Positions 1 through 10,007 of a stretch of DNA of 64,000 nucleotides are shown piece after piece; position 1 is the stretch's first letter, and each line of letters opens with the position of its first letter. Both the position numbers and the translations under genes were made by a program. Origin of the DNA: Thauera butanivorans NBRC 103042 (GTDB lineage Bacteria; Pseudomonadota; Gammaproteobacteria; Burkholderiales; Rhodocyclaceae); NCBI RefSeq assembly GCF_001591165.1, contig NZ_BCUG01000036.1, forward strand, positions 1 through 64,000, in the 5' to 3' direction. The notes under the pieces are model-generated. The model ran no database searches, was not told where the DNA came from, and was given only the letters and a program-made list of their open reading frames with translations.

Positions 1-127
1 GGTCGGGCGATTCGGACTTGAAGCGCACCGTGAAGCGGTACAGCGAGGACAGCGCCTCGCGGCCCGACAGGCTCACCGCCCACAGCGCGTCGCCCAGCGG
101 CGTGTGGGCGACCAGAAGACGGTTCAT
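1..127 (-). CDS. vgrG: VgrG / TssI type VI secretion spike protein, N-terminal fragment
   Basis: The first 42 codons of a minus-strand gene start at the ATG complementary to 125-127 and run off the window edge. The peptide begins MNRLLVAHTPLGDALW and contains LSGREALSSLYRFTVRF followed by an acidic stretch. This is the usual opening of the gp27-like domain of VgrG proteins, which form the trimeric tip of the type VI secretion tube. A GGGAG ribosome-binding site lies about 8 nt upstream. The leader at about 140-200 is AT-rich compared with its surroundings. Only the N-terminus is visible, so any effector extension or partner effector lies outside the window. The family call rests on a short but characteristic stretch. 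Confidence 0.75.
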   Translation of the reverse strand, partial: MNRLLVAHTPLGDALWAVSLSGREALSSLYRFTVRFKSESPD

Positions 128-529
128 GGCCGTGGCTCCCGTATCGATCCATGAAAAGCGATAACGGTAACATATGAGAGATATATAGCAAAAGATTACG
201 GGCATACTCCGGGTGGGTCGGCTTGCACCCGGAATATGCCACCCTTCGAGCAGGGGAAGCTCGAATGACGCGATGCTTGCGGGGAAATCGGCGGGCGGCG
301 AGACCGCCCATGCCCGCCACGAGGTGATCGGCCAAAGGCCCGGCACCATCTTTGGGGGCTGTCAGGCGCTTGGGGCGGGCCCATTACGGAGGTTCAGGCA
401 CGAGAGCTCCTCGCGAGAGCGGGACCACGATCGCTGAGCGGGTAGCGAGGCCGCGCAGGTGGTCAGCCTGGTGCAAGCCGGGCCTGGGCCAGGCGCGACC
501 GGTCGATACGGCCGGCCAGGTGCGGCCGC
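128..529. other. Intergenic region between barstar gene and vgrG
   Basis: No convincing gene is seen here. Positions 140-200 are AT-rich, contain TATATAT-like and CATATG sequences, and probably hold the vgrG promoter (minus strand). A near-perfect 15-bp inverted repeat sits at 201-215/226-240 (one mismatch, 10-nt loop), and a 7-bp inverted repeat at 245-251/259-265. Open frames across 213-580 have no recognisable protein features and look like chance frames in GC-rich DNA. Confidence 0.6.
201..240 (-). terminator. Hairpin between barstar gene and vgrG, possible terminator
   Basis: The arms 201-215 and 226-240 are complementary apart from one position and enclose a 10-nt loop. Read on the minus strand, the hairpin is followed by CGTAATCTTTTGC, a weak U-rich stretch. 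It could end the transcript of the response regulator, RNase and barstar genes before the vgrG promoter. It could equally be an operator for vgrG, because it lies immediately upstream of the AT-rich leader. Confidence 0.4.
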
Positions 530-898
530 TCAGGCATCAGGATCGTCGCTTCGCCCACTTTCCTCGATGGCGACGCTGAGCGGTGTGCTGGTGCCGGACC
601 AGTAGGCGATGCTGTCGTCGAGGATTTCGAGCAGGGTGGCGTGGCTGTCCGGATCGGCCGTCCGCAGTCCGGACGGCCCGGACAGCACGAGATGGCGGGC
701 CGACGCCGGCAGCCATGACAGATCGCAGAGCAGGTCGGCAAGCGCATCCCAGTTGTGTCCGAACCAGGCGGGAAAGTGCAGCGCCGCGGCGAAGCGATCG
801 AGCAGTTCGGCCTTGCCGGTGCAGCCGGCGAGGTCGACCCGCAGGATGAGCGGGTCCGTGGCGGACGGGACGGGGGGGCAGGGGCGGCTCGGCGTCAT
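530..898 (-). CDS. Barstar-family RNase inhibitor
   Basis: This 122-aa protein resembles the barstar (barnase inhibitor) family. It has a hydrophobic first strand (LILRVDLAGC), then a KAELLDRFAAALHFPAWFGHNWDAL segment (residues 29-53, given here in part) whose FGxNWDALxDxL signature is diagnostic, then the helix LLEILDDSIAYW. Barstars are cytoplasmic proteins that plug the active site of barnase-type RNases. The start ATG overlaps the stop of the preceding RNase gene by four bases (ATGA), so the two are probably translationally coupled as a toxin-inhibitor pair. The acidic tail (ESGRSDDPDA) fits a protein that binds a basic RNase. The family is clear; inhibition of this particular neighbour is inferred from context. 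Confidence 0.85.
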   Translation of the reverse strand: MTPSRPCPPVPSATDPLILRVDLAGCTGKAELLDRFAAALHFPAWFGHNWDALADLLCDLSWLPASARHLVLSGPSGLRTADPDSHATLLEILDDSIAYWSGTSTPLSVAIEESGRSDDPDA

Positions 899-1254
899 GG
901 GCGCGGTTCCACCTGGCGGAAGCTCCGGTAGTGGTCCGGAGTGTAGTAGAAGATTTCCGGCGGCTTGCCGCCGGCGACGATCCGGCGTGCGCCGCGATCG
1001 CGCGCGCCGGGCGTGGGCACCGTGTATTCGCGATACCAGCCGCGGGGTTTTTGCGGTAGCAGCTTTTCGCGGTTCTGGAACACCGTGCCGTCCTTGCGGT
1101 AGGGGAAAGGCCCGCCTTGCTGGATCAGGGCGATGGTCTCGAAGGCTTCGGGCGGAATGCCGGCGTGTGCGCCCTTGTCGGGCGAGGCGGGCGTGCAGCC
1201 CGCGAGGGCGAGCAGGGCGAGAGCGCTCAGGCGGAGCAGCAGGGTGTGCATCAT
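895..1254 (-). CDS. Barnase/RNase N1-like secreted lipoprotein ribonuclease
   Basis: This 119-aa precursor opens with a signal peptide ending in the lipobox LALAGC (Cys20), so it is predicted to be exported and lipidated. The rest is a microbial guanyl-specific RNase domain of the barnase/RNase Sa type: IPPEAFETIALI, GGPFPYRKDGTVFQNRE, WYREYTVPTPGARDRGARRIV and a closing DHYRSF. Expected catalytic residues are present: Glu76 in REYTVPTPG, Arg90 or Arg91 in RGARRI, and His108 in DHY. It lies 10 nt after the response-regulator gene and overlaps the barstar gene by four bases. ATG at 1254 or 1251 could be the start. Lipidation is unusual for a barnase and deserves attention. Confidence 0.85.
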   Translation of the reverse strand: MMHTLLLRLSALALLALAGCTPASPDKGAHAGIPPEAFETIALIQQGGPFPYRKDGTVFQNREKLLPQKPRGWYREYTVPTPGARDRGARRIVAGGKPPEIFYYTPDHYRSFRQVEPRP

Positions 1255-1263
1255 GGCTGGGCG

Positions 1264-2913
1264 TCAGGAGGAGCGGATGACCCGCGTCAGGACTTTTTCC
1301 GGCCGGATGCCGTAGCGCTTGATCAGATCGTGCATGAAGCCGGTGATCGCCGCCAGGCGCGGGTTGGCCGGCGACAGGCGCTGGGCGCGCTGGATGAAGC
1401 CGTGGGCCTGGGTGGCGAAGGCGTCGTTCCAGCCGCGATGCTCGATATGGCGCAACAGCGCCAGCGCGGCGTTGAACAGCACATGCGGATTGCCCGGCAG
1501 CTTGCGCGCGGCGCTCATCATCTCGCTCACGGCGCCGTCGAAATCGCCCGCGCGGGCCTTTTCGGCGCCGGTGGTGACGAGCGTCTTGACTTCGGCCTGC
1601 ACGCGGGCCTCGATCTTCCGGGACAACTGCCCGAGTCCGCGGGTGTCGAGCATGGCACGGGTCGTTTCGATGGTGCGCTCGTCGGCCGAACTGCGCAGCA
1701 GATCGGTGGCGAGTTCGCTGGCCTGTTCCTGCATGTCCTGTTCGAAGCAGGTCTTGATCAGATCCTGGCGCAGTTCGACCGAAAGCTCGCGGATCGTGCC
1801 GCCGGCCAGCATCGCGGCCTTGAGCGCCTGCTGCGCACCGGCGCGATCCTGCTTGTGGGCATGGATGAGCGCATTGCAGACTGCCTTGCACACTTCGCCT
1901 TTCGGCTGCCGCCCCATGCTGCGGTCGAGGTCGGTGATCGTCTCCTGCACGTCGCCGATCTTGTCCAGGGCAAGCTGGGCCTGGACGAGGCGGACGTGAT
2001 CTTCGGGATCGCGGAACGCCGAGTATTTCCCCTTGCTGACGACTTCCGCAAGCGCGGCTTCGGCGCCGGCGGGATTGCCGATGGCCAGCGACAGGGTGCC
2101 GAGGCGGCGCAGGCGGGCCATGCGATAAGGGGATTTTTCCGCCGCGGTGGCGAGCGTGGCACAGGCTTCGTGCGGACGGCCAGTCTCCTCCTGGAGGCGG
2201 GCGAGCAGTTCGTAGGCAGCGATGAAGCGGTCGTGGCGGGCGAGCAGGTCGACGAGGATGCTTTCCGCTTCGACATGGCGCTTCTTCAGCACGAGGATTC
2301 GTGCAAGCCCCAGTTCGGCCCACGGAATGCTGCGCGAACCGAGGATCTCACGATGGAGCGCTTCGGCTTCGTCGAGCTGGCCGATGCCGACGTGCAACTG
2401 CGCCTGCAGCCGCATCAGATCGGTCAGGTACTGGGGGTTCTCGTCGCGGGCGATGCGGCAGTATTCGATCGCACCGATCGGGTCGCCGAGGCGCATCAGC
2501 TGCCAGGCGGGCAGGAAGGCATCGCGCTTCTGGAAGGCGCGCAGCAGGCGCACGCGCAGCGTCTCGGCATTGAGCGGCTTGAGGATGTAGTCGTTCGGCG
2601 TCAGCTCGCAGGCGCTGGTGACGCGCTCGTTGTTGCGTTCGGCGGTGATCATGACGAACACCGTGTCGGGCGGGAGGATGCCGTGGGCGTGAAGGTCCTC
2701 CAGCAGGTGCTGGCCGTCCTGGCCTTCGCCGAGGTTGTACTCGCACAGGATCAGGTCGTAGCGCTGCTCGCGCAGTTGCTTGATCGCCGCAGTGGCGGAC
2801 ACCGCGTAATGGGCGGTTTCGATCCCGATGGATGCCAGCATCGTGCGCAGCTGCGTGCGCATGGTGGATTGGCTTTCGACGACGAGAACTTCGAGCTCGT
2901 TCGGAAGAAGCAT
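1264..2913 (-). CDS. Response regulator receiver domain fused to TPR-like repeats, atypical phosphosite
   Basis: The 549-aa product has an N-terminal CheY-like receiver domain (about 1-125) followed by about 400 residues of helical TPR-like repeats (for example AEALHREILGSRSIPWAELGLARI). No DNA-binding or enzymatic output domain is seen, so it probably acts by protein-protein contact. The receiver keeps Thr90 (MITAE) and Lys112 (YILKPL). At the phospho-acceptor position, however, the motif reads LILCEYNLG, with Glu58 instead of Asp, and the acidic pair is VVES (Glu13-Ser14). An upstream in-frame start at 3009 would lie inside the aspS terminator hairpin, so I chose the ATG at 2911-2913. The RNase gene follows within 10 nt. 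Related proteins are known only as TPR-containing response regulators of undefined role. Confidence 0.8.
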   Translation of the reverse strand: MLLPNELEVLVVESQSTMRTQLRTMLASIGIETAHYAVSATAAIKQLREQRYDLILCEYNLGEGQDGQHLLEDLHAHGILPPDTVFVMITAERNNERVTSACELTPNDYILKPLNAETLRVRLLRAFQKRDAFLPAWQLMRLGDPIGAIEYCRIARDENPQYLTDLMRLQAQLHVGIGQLDEAEALHREILGSRSIPWAELGLARILVLKKRHVEAESILVDLLARHDRFIAAYELLARLQEETGRPHEACATLATAAEKSPYRMARLRRLGTLSLAIGNPAGAEAALAEVVSKGKYSAFRDPEDHVRLVQAQLALDKIGDVQETITDLDRSMGRQPKGEVCKAVCNALIHAHKQDRAGAQQALKAAMLAGGTIRELSVELRQDLIKTCFEQDMQEQASELATDLLRSSADERTIETTRAMLDTRGLGQLSRKIEARVQAEVKTLVTTGAEKARAGDFDGAVSEMMSAARKLPGNPHVLFNAALALLRHIEHRGWNDAFATQAHGFIQRAQRLSPANPRLAAITGFMHDLIKRYGIRPEKVLTRVIRSS

Positions 2914-2988
2914 CTGTATTGGCGCCAAATGCACGCGGTGCGTGCCTCGGGTGAAGATTACGTCATCCCGGGTGAAATCTGAAACGGT

Positions 2989-3038
2989 GCGGGCTCCACG
3001 GCCTTTCACCGCGATGGATGAAAGGCCGTGGAGCCCGC
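2989..3038 (-). terminator. Terminator hairpin after aspS
   Basis: A perfect 20-bp inverted repeat (2989-3008 with 3019-3038) encloses a 10-nt loop about 60 bp beyond the aspS stop. Read on the minus strand it is followed by ACCGTTTC, a weak U-tract. It separates aspS from the response-regulator gene and argues that the latter has its own promoter at about 2915-2985. Confidence 0.75.
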
Positions 3039-3097
3039 GTTGCCGGCAGGTGGCGAAGCCGGGGGGGGCTCAGCTCCTGCCGCTTGGTTCTTGTCGC

Positions 3098-4897
<1,800 letters not shown>

Positions 4898-4959
4898 GGA
4901 TGGGTTCCGGCTGGTCTTGATGGCGGCGCAGGACGCCGCGTGGAGGTCTGAAAGGAGGG

Positions 4960-5583
4960 TTATTCGTTGAGCAGTGCTGCCCGCTCGGGCAGGCGTGAGG
5001 GTGGGGCGACGACGCCCATCGAGATGATGTACTTGAGTGCCTCGTCGACGCTCATGTCGAGCTCGATGACGTCTTCCTTCGGCATCATCAGGAAGAAGCC
5101 CGACGTCGGGTTCGGCGTCGTCGGCACGTAGATGCTGACGTAGTCACCCCGCAGGTGCCTGGCCGCGTCGCCGCCGGGCTGGCCGGTGAGAAAGGCGATC
5201 GTCCACGAACCCTGGCGCGGGTACTGCACCAGCAGCGCCTTGCGGAAGGCCTGGCCGCTGCTGGAGAACAGCGTGTCCGACACCTGCTTGACGCCGTAGT
5301 AGATCGACTTCACCACCGGAATGCGGGCGAGCAGGGCTTCCCACACCTGGACGAGCTTCTGGCCGAGCACGTTGGCGGCGATCAATCCGGTGGTGAACAC
5401 GATCAGCAGGCTCATCAGCATGCCGACGCCCGGGATGTCGAAGCCCAGCCATTCCCGGGGCTGGGCGCCGTTGGGCAGCCACAGCAGGATCTGGTCGAGC
5501 GTGCCGATGATCCAGGCGAGCACCATGAAGGTGATCGCCAGTGGAATCCAGATCAGCAGGCCGGTGATGAAGTATTTCTTCAC
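4960..5583 (-). CDS. DUF502-family inner-membrane protein
   Basis: The 207-aa protein starts with GTG ([18 protein letters not shown]) and has a hydrophobic segment at about 5-30 and a second at about 55-80. A conserved region [21 protein letters not shown] and a C-terminal [17 protein letters not shown] follow. These are the signatures of DUF502, a widespread inner-membrane family of unknown biochemical role. In betaproteobacteria it often lies, as here, between an FmdB-like gene and aspS. Sixty-two bases separate it from aspS, so they are probably cotranscribed. Confidence 0.9.
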   Translation of the reverse strand: MKKYFITGLLIWIPLAITFMVLAWIIGTLDQILLWLPNGAQPREWLGFDIPGVGMLMSLLIVFTTGLIAANVLGQKLVQVWEALLARIPVVKSIYYGVKQVSDTLFSSSGQAFRKALLVQYPRQGSWTIAFLTGQPGGDAARHLRGDYVSIYVPTTPNPTSGFFLMMPKEDVIELDMSVDEALKYIISMGVVAPPSRLPERAALLNE

Positions 5584-5643
5584 GGAGTCTCTTTGCAGGG
5601 GGGCATCGGGCGCAGGCCGGCCTGGTGCGGCCCGCTCCGACGC

Positions 5644-5913
5644 TCAGTGGCAGCCGCAGCCGCCCCCGGAACAACTGTGGGCGGCAGGCGTGCTGCTGCC
5701 GGTGCTGCCCGACGTGCTGCTGCCATTGCCGCCGCCCTTGAAGTCGGTCGCGTACCAGCCGCTGCCTTTCAGCTGGAAGCCGGCGGCCGACAGCAGCTTG
5801 GCATAGCCGGTGCTGCCGCAGGAAGGGCAGCTGGAGAGCGGGCCATCGCTCATTTTCTGGAGGTGTTCCTTCTGGAAACCGCAATCCGGGCAACGATATT
5901 CGTAGATGGGCAT
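5644..5913 (-). CDS. FmdB-family zinc-ribbon protein
   Basis: This 89-aa protein begins MPIYEYRCPDCG and has a zinc ribbon made by two CxxC pairs (Cys8/Cys11 and Cys29/Cys32), the defining unit of the FmdB/CxxC_CXXC_SSSS family of putative regulators. The middle contains the usual KLLSAAGFQLKGSGWYATDF. The tail is rich in Ser/Thr/Gly and ends in a cysteine cluster (CSGGGCGCH) that could bind a second metal. It heads the fmdB-DUF502-aspS run. The biochemical function of the family is not established. Confidence 0.88.
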   Translation of the reverse strand: MPIYEYRCPDCGFQKEHLQKMSDGPLSSCPSCGSTGYAKLLSAAGFQLKGSGWYATDFKGGGNGSSTSGSTGSSTPAAHSCSGGGCGCH

Positions 5914-6068
5914 GACAGGCTCCCGAAAACAAGTGCGCAAGTCTAACGCAATGCAGCATAAGGAAAAAGTCGGAGTCCGCGGCAGCGGAGCAAGGCGGCA
6001 GATGGGCGCGCGCGGCAGGAGTTTCAAGGATGGGCGGAAGCCGCCCCCCCGCTGCCGCTTGCGCCGGG

Positions 6069-6920
6069 CTACAGCATGCCGAGGTAGCGGGTGCTCAGGG
6101 CTTCGCCCCAGAACAGCGCGATCACGCCCGCCGCGGCGAGATAGGGGCCGAAGGGGATCGGGACATCGCGGCCGCGGCGGGCGACGACGATCAGCGCGAC
6201 ACCGGCCAGCGCGCCGACCAGCGACGAGAACAGGATCGTCAATGGCAGCGCCTGCCAGCCCAGCCAGGCGCCGATCGCCGCCAGCAGCTTGAAGTCGCCG
6301 TAGCCCATGCCTTCCTTGCCGGTCAGCAGCTTGAAGGTCCAATAGACCGACCACAGCGCGAGATAACCGGCCATCGCGCCGGCGACCGCGCTCGGCAGAT
6401 CGGTGAATGTCTCGCCCAGATTGAACAGCAGGCCGAGCCACAGCAGCGGCAGCGTCAGTTCATCGGGAAGGAGCTGGGTGTCGAGGTCGATGAAGGCAAG
6501 CGCCACCATCGTCCAGATGAAGAGCAGGGCGCCGAGCGCGGTGAGGCCGAAGCCGAAGTGCCAGGCTGCGTAGCCCGACAGTGCGGCGGTGAAGGCCTCG
6601 ACGATCGGGTAGCGCTTGCTGATGCCGGCACCGCAGTGGCGGCAGCGGCCGCGCAGGACCAGGTAGCTGACGACGGGAATGTTCTCGAAGGCGCCGATCA
6701 GGTGGCCGCAGTGCGGGCAGCGCGAGCGCGGCGTGGCGAGGTTGAAGCGTTCGGCCGCCGGCGCAGGTTCGCCGCGAAGCTCCGCCGCCTGGGCATGCCA
6801 TTCGCGCTCCATCATCCTGGGCAGGCGGTGGATCACCACATTGAGGAAGCTGCCGACGAACAGCCCGAGCAGGGCGCCCAGTACGGTGAAGGCGATGGGG
6901 TCGCGAAGAGCCTCGGACAT
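6069..6920 (-). CDS. pilD: Type IV prepilin leader peptidase/N-methyltransferase PilD
   Basis: This 283-aa polytopic membrane enzyme cleaves and N-methylates type IV prepilins and type II secretion pseudopilins. The N-terminal cytoplasmic domain carries LNVVIHRLP and two CxxC pairs (Cys68/Cys71 and Cys93/Cys96). The membrane part holds the aspartyl protease motifs FIDLDTQLLPD (Asp145/Asp147) and MGYGDFKLLA. It starts 8 nt after pilC stops, completing a pilB-pilC-pilD operon. coaE and zapD, which often follow pilD in betaproteobacteria, are absent here. A small GC hairpin at 6032-6046 beyond the stop might end the transcript. Confidence 0.96.
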   Translation of the reverse strand: MSEALRDPIAFTVLGALLGLFVGSFLNVVIHRLPRMMEREWHAQAAELRGEPAPAAERFNLATPRSRCPHCGHLIGAFENIPVVSYLVLRGRCRHCGAGISKRYPIVEAFTAALSGYAAWHFGFGLTALGALLFIWTMVALAFIDLDTQLLPDELTLPLLWLGLLFNLGETFTDLPSAVAGAMAGYLALWSVYWTFKLLTGKEGMGYGDFKLLAAIGAWLGWQALPLTILFSSLVGALAGVALIVVARRGRDVPIPFGPYLAAAGVIALFWGEALSTRYLGML

Positions 6921-6927
6921 GGGACTC

Positions 6928-8157
6928 CTAGACGATGGAGCCGAGCTTGAAGATGGGCAGGTACATCGCGACCACCAGGCCGCCGATCACGGTGCCGAGG
7001 AAGACCATGATGATCGGTTCGAGCAGTTGCGAAAGGCCTGCGACGGCCTCGTCGACCTCCTGCTCGAAGAAGTCGGCGACCTTGCCCAGCATGGCGTCGA
7101 GCTGGCCGGACTCCTCGCCGATCGACACCATCTGCACGACCATGGTGGGGAACACGTCCGAGCTCTGCATCGCCACGGTGAGGCTGGTGCCGGTGCTGAC
7201 TTCGTTCTGGATCTCGCGCGTTGCCATCAGGTAGATGTGGTTGCCCGAGGCGCCGCCCACCGAGTCGAGCGCTTCCACCAGCGGCACGCCAGCGGCGAAC
7301 ATGGTCGACAGGGTCCGCGTCCAGCGCGCCACGGTGGCCTTGCGGATGATCGGACCGACGACCGGCAGCTTGAGCACCATGCGGTCGACCGCGATCTGCA
7401 TGGCCGGCGAGCGCTTGTACAGCCAACCGACGACGGCGATGGCCAGGATCGGTATGCCGAGCACGATGTACCAGAACTCGACGAAGAAGTCGGACATCGC
7501 GATCACGATCATCGTCGGCGCCGGAAGGTCGGCGCCGAAGCCGGCAAAGACGCTCTTGAATTCGGGGATGACGAACAGCATCATCACCGAGATGACCAGC
7601 GCGGCCACCACCATGACGGCGATCGGGTAGAACAGCGCGGACTTGATCTTGCCCTTGATGGCGAGGATCTTTTCCTTGTAGGTGGCGATGCGGTCGAGCA
7701 GGCTGTCGAGGATGCCGGCCTGTTCGCCCGCGCTGACGAGGTTGCAGAACAGCCTGTCGAAATGCACCGGGTGCCTGGAGAAGGCCTGCGACAGGCTGGA
7801 GCCGGTTTCGACGTCGGTGCGGACATCGTTGAGCAGGCGTGCCAGCGCCGGGTTGCCCGAACCCTTGATGCCGATGTCGAAAGCCTGCAGCAGCGGCACG
7901 CCGGATTTCATCATCGTCGCCAACTGGCGGGTGAACAGCGCGATGTCCCGGTCGGAAATCCTGCCGCCCCGCGACATCTTCTGCTGCTTGACCTTGGTGA
8001 CCAGGATGCCTTGCCGGCGCAGCATGGCGCGAACGAGGGCATCGCCGTTGCTGCGGATTTCGCCGCGGACGATCTTGCCGCTCTTGTCCTTGCCTTCCCA
8101 GTTGTAGAGGTGCTCTTTCGGCTCCGTCTGATGCGCTGCCCGGCTTGCGGTTGCCAT
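6928..8157 (-). CDS. pilC: Type IV pilus inner-membrane platform protein PilC
   Basis: The 409-aa protein belongs to the GspF/PilC family, the inner-membrane platform on which pilins are assembled and retracted. It contains two T2SSF repeats, recognisable by FTRQLATMMKSGVPLLQAF (about 75-93) and WTRTLSTMFAAGVPLVEAL, and membrane segments at about 176-200, 225-250 and at the C-terminus (MVFLGTVIGGLVVAMYLPIF, shown whole). The start MATASRAAHQ is preferred because the longer open frame upstream overlaps pilB. It lies 20 nt downstream of pilB. Confidence 0.97.
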   Translation of the reverse strand: MATASRAAHQTEPKEHLYNWEGKDKSGKIVRGEIRSNGDALVRAMLRRQGILVTKVKQQKMSRGGRISDRDIALFTRQLATMMKSGVPLLQAFDIGIKGSGNPALARLLNDVRTDVETGSSLSQAFSRHPVHFDRLFCNLVSAGEQAGILDSLLDRIATYKEKILAIKGKIKSALFYPIAVMVVAALVISVMMLFVIPEFKSVFAGFGADLPAPTMIVIAMSDFFVEFWYIVLGIPILAIAVVGWLYKRSPAMQIAVDRMVLKLPVVGPIIRKATVARWTRTLSTMFAAGVPLVEALDSVGGASGNHIYLMATREIQNEVSTGTSLTVAMQSSDVFPTMVVQMVSIGEESGQLDAMLGKVADFFEQEVDEAVAGLSQLLEPIIMVFLGTVIGGLVVAMYLPIFKLGSIV

Positions 8158-8177
8158 GTGATCGAACTTCCTTTGCC

Positions 8178-9896
8178 TTATTCGTTGGTCGTGGCCAGCA
8201 CTTCTTCGAGTGAGGTGACGCCCTGCCTGACCTTGAGCAGGCCGGACTTGCGCAGGTCGCGCACGCCTTCGCGTTCGGCCTGTGCGGCGATGTCCATGGA
8301 GTTCCCACCCGTCATGATGATGTGAGCAATTTCCTCGCTGATGGGCATGACCTGATAGATGCCAACCCGTCCCTTGTAACCGCTGTCCTTGCAGCGCTCG
8401 CAACCCACTGGCGCATAGGGCTGCCAGCTGCCGTCGAGGTCTTCCACCGTGAAACCGGCTTCCAGCATCGCTTCGATCGGTATGTCGGCCGGTTTCTTGC
8501 AGGAGCATAACCGCCGCGCCAGGCGTTGCGCCGTGATCAGGATCACTGAAGAGGCAATATTGAACGGCGCCACGCCCATGTTCTTGAGGCGTTCGAGCGT
8601 GGTCGGTGCGTCGTTGGTGTGCAGCGTGGACAGCACGAGGTGGCCGGTCTGCGCTGCCTTGATCGAGATCTCGGCGGTTTCGAGGTCGCGGATCTCGCCG
8701 ACCATGATCACGTCCGGATCCTGGCGCAGGAAGGCGCGCAGGGACGCGGCGAAAGTCAGCCCGGCCTTCTCGTTGACGTTGACCTGGTTGATGCCGGGCA
8801 GGTTGATTTCCGCCGGGTCTTCCGCGGTCGAGATATTGACGCCTGCCTTGTTCAGCAGGTTGAGGCAGGTGTACAGCGATACGGTCTTGCCGGAGCCGGT
8901 CGGGCCGGTGACGAGGATCATGCCGTAGGGCCGTTCGATGGCGTCGAGCAGGGCCTTGCGCTGGTCCGGCTCGTAGCCGAGCGCATCGATGCCCAGCATC
9001 GCCGAACTCGGGTCGAGGATACGCATCACGATCTTCTCGCCGTGCAGGGTCGGCAGCGTCGACACGCGGAAGTCGATGGCCTTGTTCTTGGACAGCACCA
9101 GTTTCATGCGTCCGTCCTGGGGAACGCGCTTCTCGGAGATGTCCAGGCGCGAGATGACCTTGATGCGGGCGGCGATCTTTTCCTTCAGCACCAGCGGCGG
9201 CTGGGCGATCTCGCGCAGCGTGCCGTCGGTGCGTACGCGGATGCGGTAGTACTTCTCGTAAGGCTCGAAGTGAACGTCGGACGCGCCTTCGTTGATCGCG
9301 TCGATCAGCACTTTCTGGATGAAACGGACGACCGGCGCGTCGTCGACGTCGTTGCTGCTTTCCTCTTCCGCCTGTGCCTCGCCCGGCGCCTCCTGGTTCA
9401 GGAGGTCCATGTCGAAATCGTCGCCGGTGAGTTCCTTCAGCGTTTCCGAGGCGGATTCCGACAAGCCGTCCACCACGCGCTTGAGCTTGTCGGCTTCGGC
9501 AACCACCAGATCGAGCTGCATGCCGGTCTGGAAGCGGATCTCGTCCAGCGCGCGCATGCTGGACGGATCGGCGAGGGCGAGCGTGATGCGGTTCTGGCGC
9601 TTGGCCAGGGCCACGACCTGATGCTTCTGCATCAGCTTGCGGTCGACCGCGTCGATCGAGAACGTCGCTTTGTCGAAGGCGGCGATGTCGACCAGCGGAT
9701 AGCCGAAGGTGTCGGCGGCGAAGCGGGCCATGGCCGCGGCGGACAGCAGGCCGCGCTGCGCGATTTCGAGCATGAAGGCGTTGGCGCCTTCGGCGTCCCG
9801 TGGCGTGCAGGCGATCGCGTCGGCCTCGGAAATGCGTCCGTGCTGAACGAGAGCCCGAGCGAAGCCGCTCAGGGCTGATTGAGGATTTGCCGCCAT
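8178..9896 (-). CDS. pilB: Type IV pilus extension ATPase PilB
   Basis: The 572-aa cytoplasmic ATPase powers pilus extension. It has an N-terminal MshEN/GspE-N region (AMARFAADTFGYPLVDIAAF), the core DAINEGASDVHFEP, Walker A GPTGSGKT (Lys337), an Asp box and Walker B (DPDVIMVGEIRD), the His box (QTGHLVLSTLHTND), and a tetracysteine zinc site (RLCSCKK with CERCKDSGYKGR). The start at 9896 (MAANPQSALSG) has an AGGG sequence about 11 nt upstream and gives the family's usual length. An alternative start 12 codons upstream is possible. pilC and pilD follow. Confidence 0.97.
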   Translation of the reverse strand: MAANPQSALSGFARALVQHGRISEADAIACTPRDAEGANAFMLEIAQRGLLSAAAMARFAADTFGYPLVDIAAFDKATFSIDAVDRKLMQKHQVVALAKRQNRITLALADPSSMRALDEIRFQTGMQLDLVVAEADKLKRVVDGLSESASETLKELTGDDFDMDLLNQEAPGEAQAEEESSNDVDDAPVVRFIQKVLIDAINEGASDVHFEPYEKYYRIRVRTDGTLREIAQPPLVLKEKIAARIKVISRLDISEKRVPQDGRMKLVLSKNKAIDFRVSTLPTLHGEKIVMRILDPSSAMLGIDALGYEPDQRKALLDAIERPYGMILVTGPTGSGKTVSLYTCLNLLNKAGVNISTAEDPAEINLPGINQVNVNEKAGLTFAASLRAFLRQDPDVIMVGEIRDLETAEISIKAAQTGHLVLSTLHTNDAPTTLERLKNMGVAPFNIASSVILITAQRLARRLCSCKKPADIPIEAMLEAGFTVEDLDGSWQPYAPVGCERCKDSGYKGRVGIYQVMPISEEIAHIIMTGGNSMDIAAQAEREGVRDLRKSGLLKVRQGVTSLEEVLATTNE

Positions 9897-10007
9897 GTCT
9901 TGCCCTGGACTGAATTGCGGTCGATGTTGCATCCAGGCTCGAGCCTTGTAAAGGCTTCACTGCAGCACGAAGGCAGGCCCCGTGCTCGCCGTCACGGGGG
10001 TAGCGGT

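Noticed and set aside
2914-3009. N-terminal extension of the TPR response regulator
   Set aside because: The extra 32 codons would begin in the loop of the aspS terminator hairpin and show no receiver-domain character.
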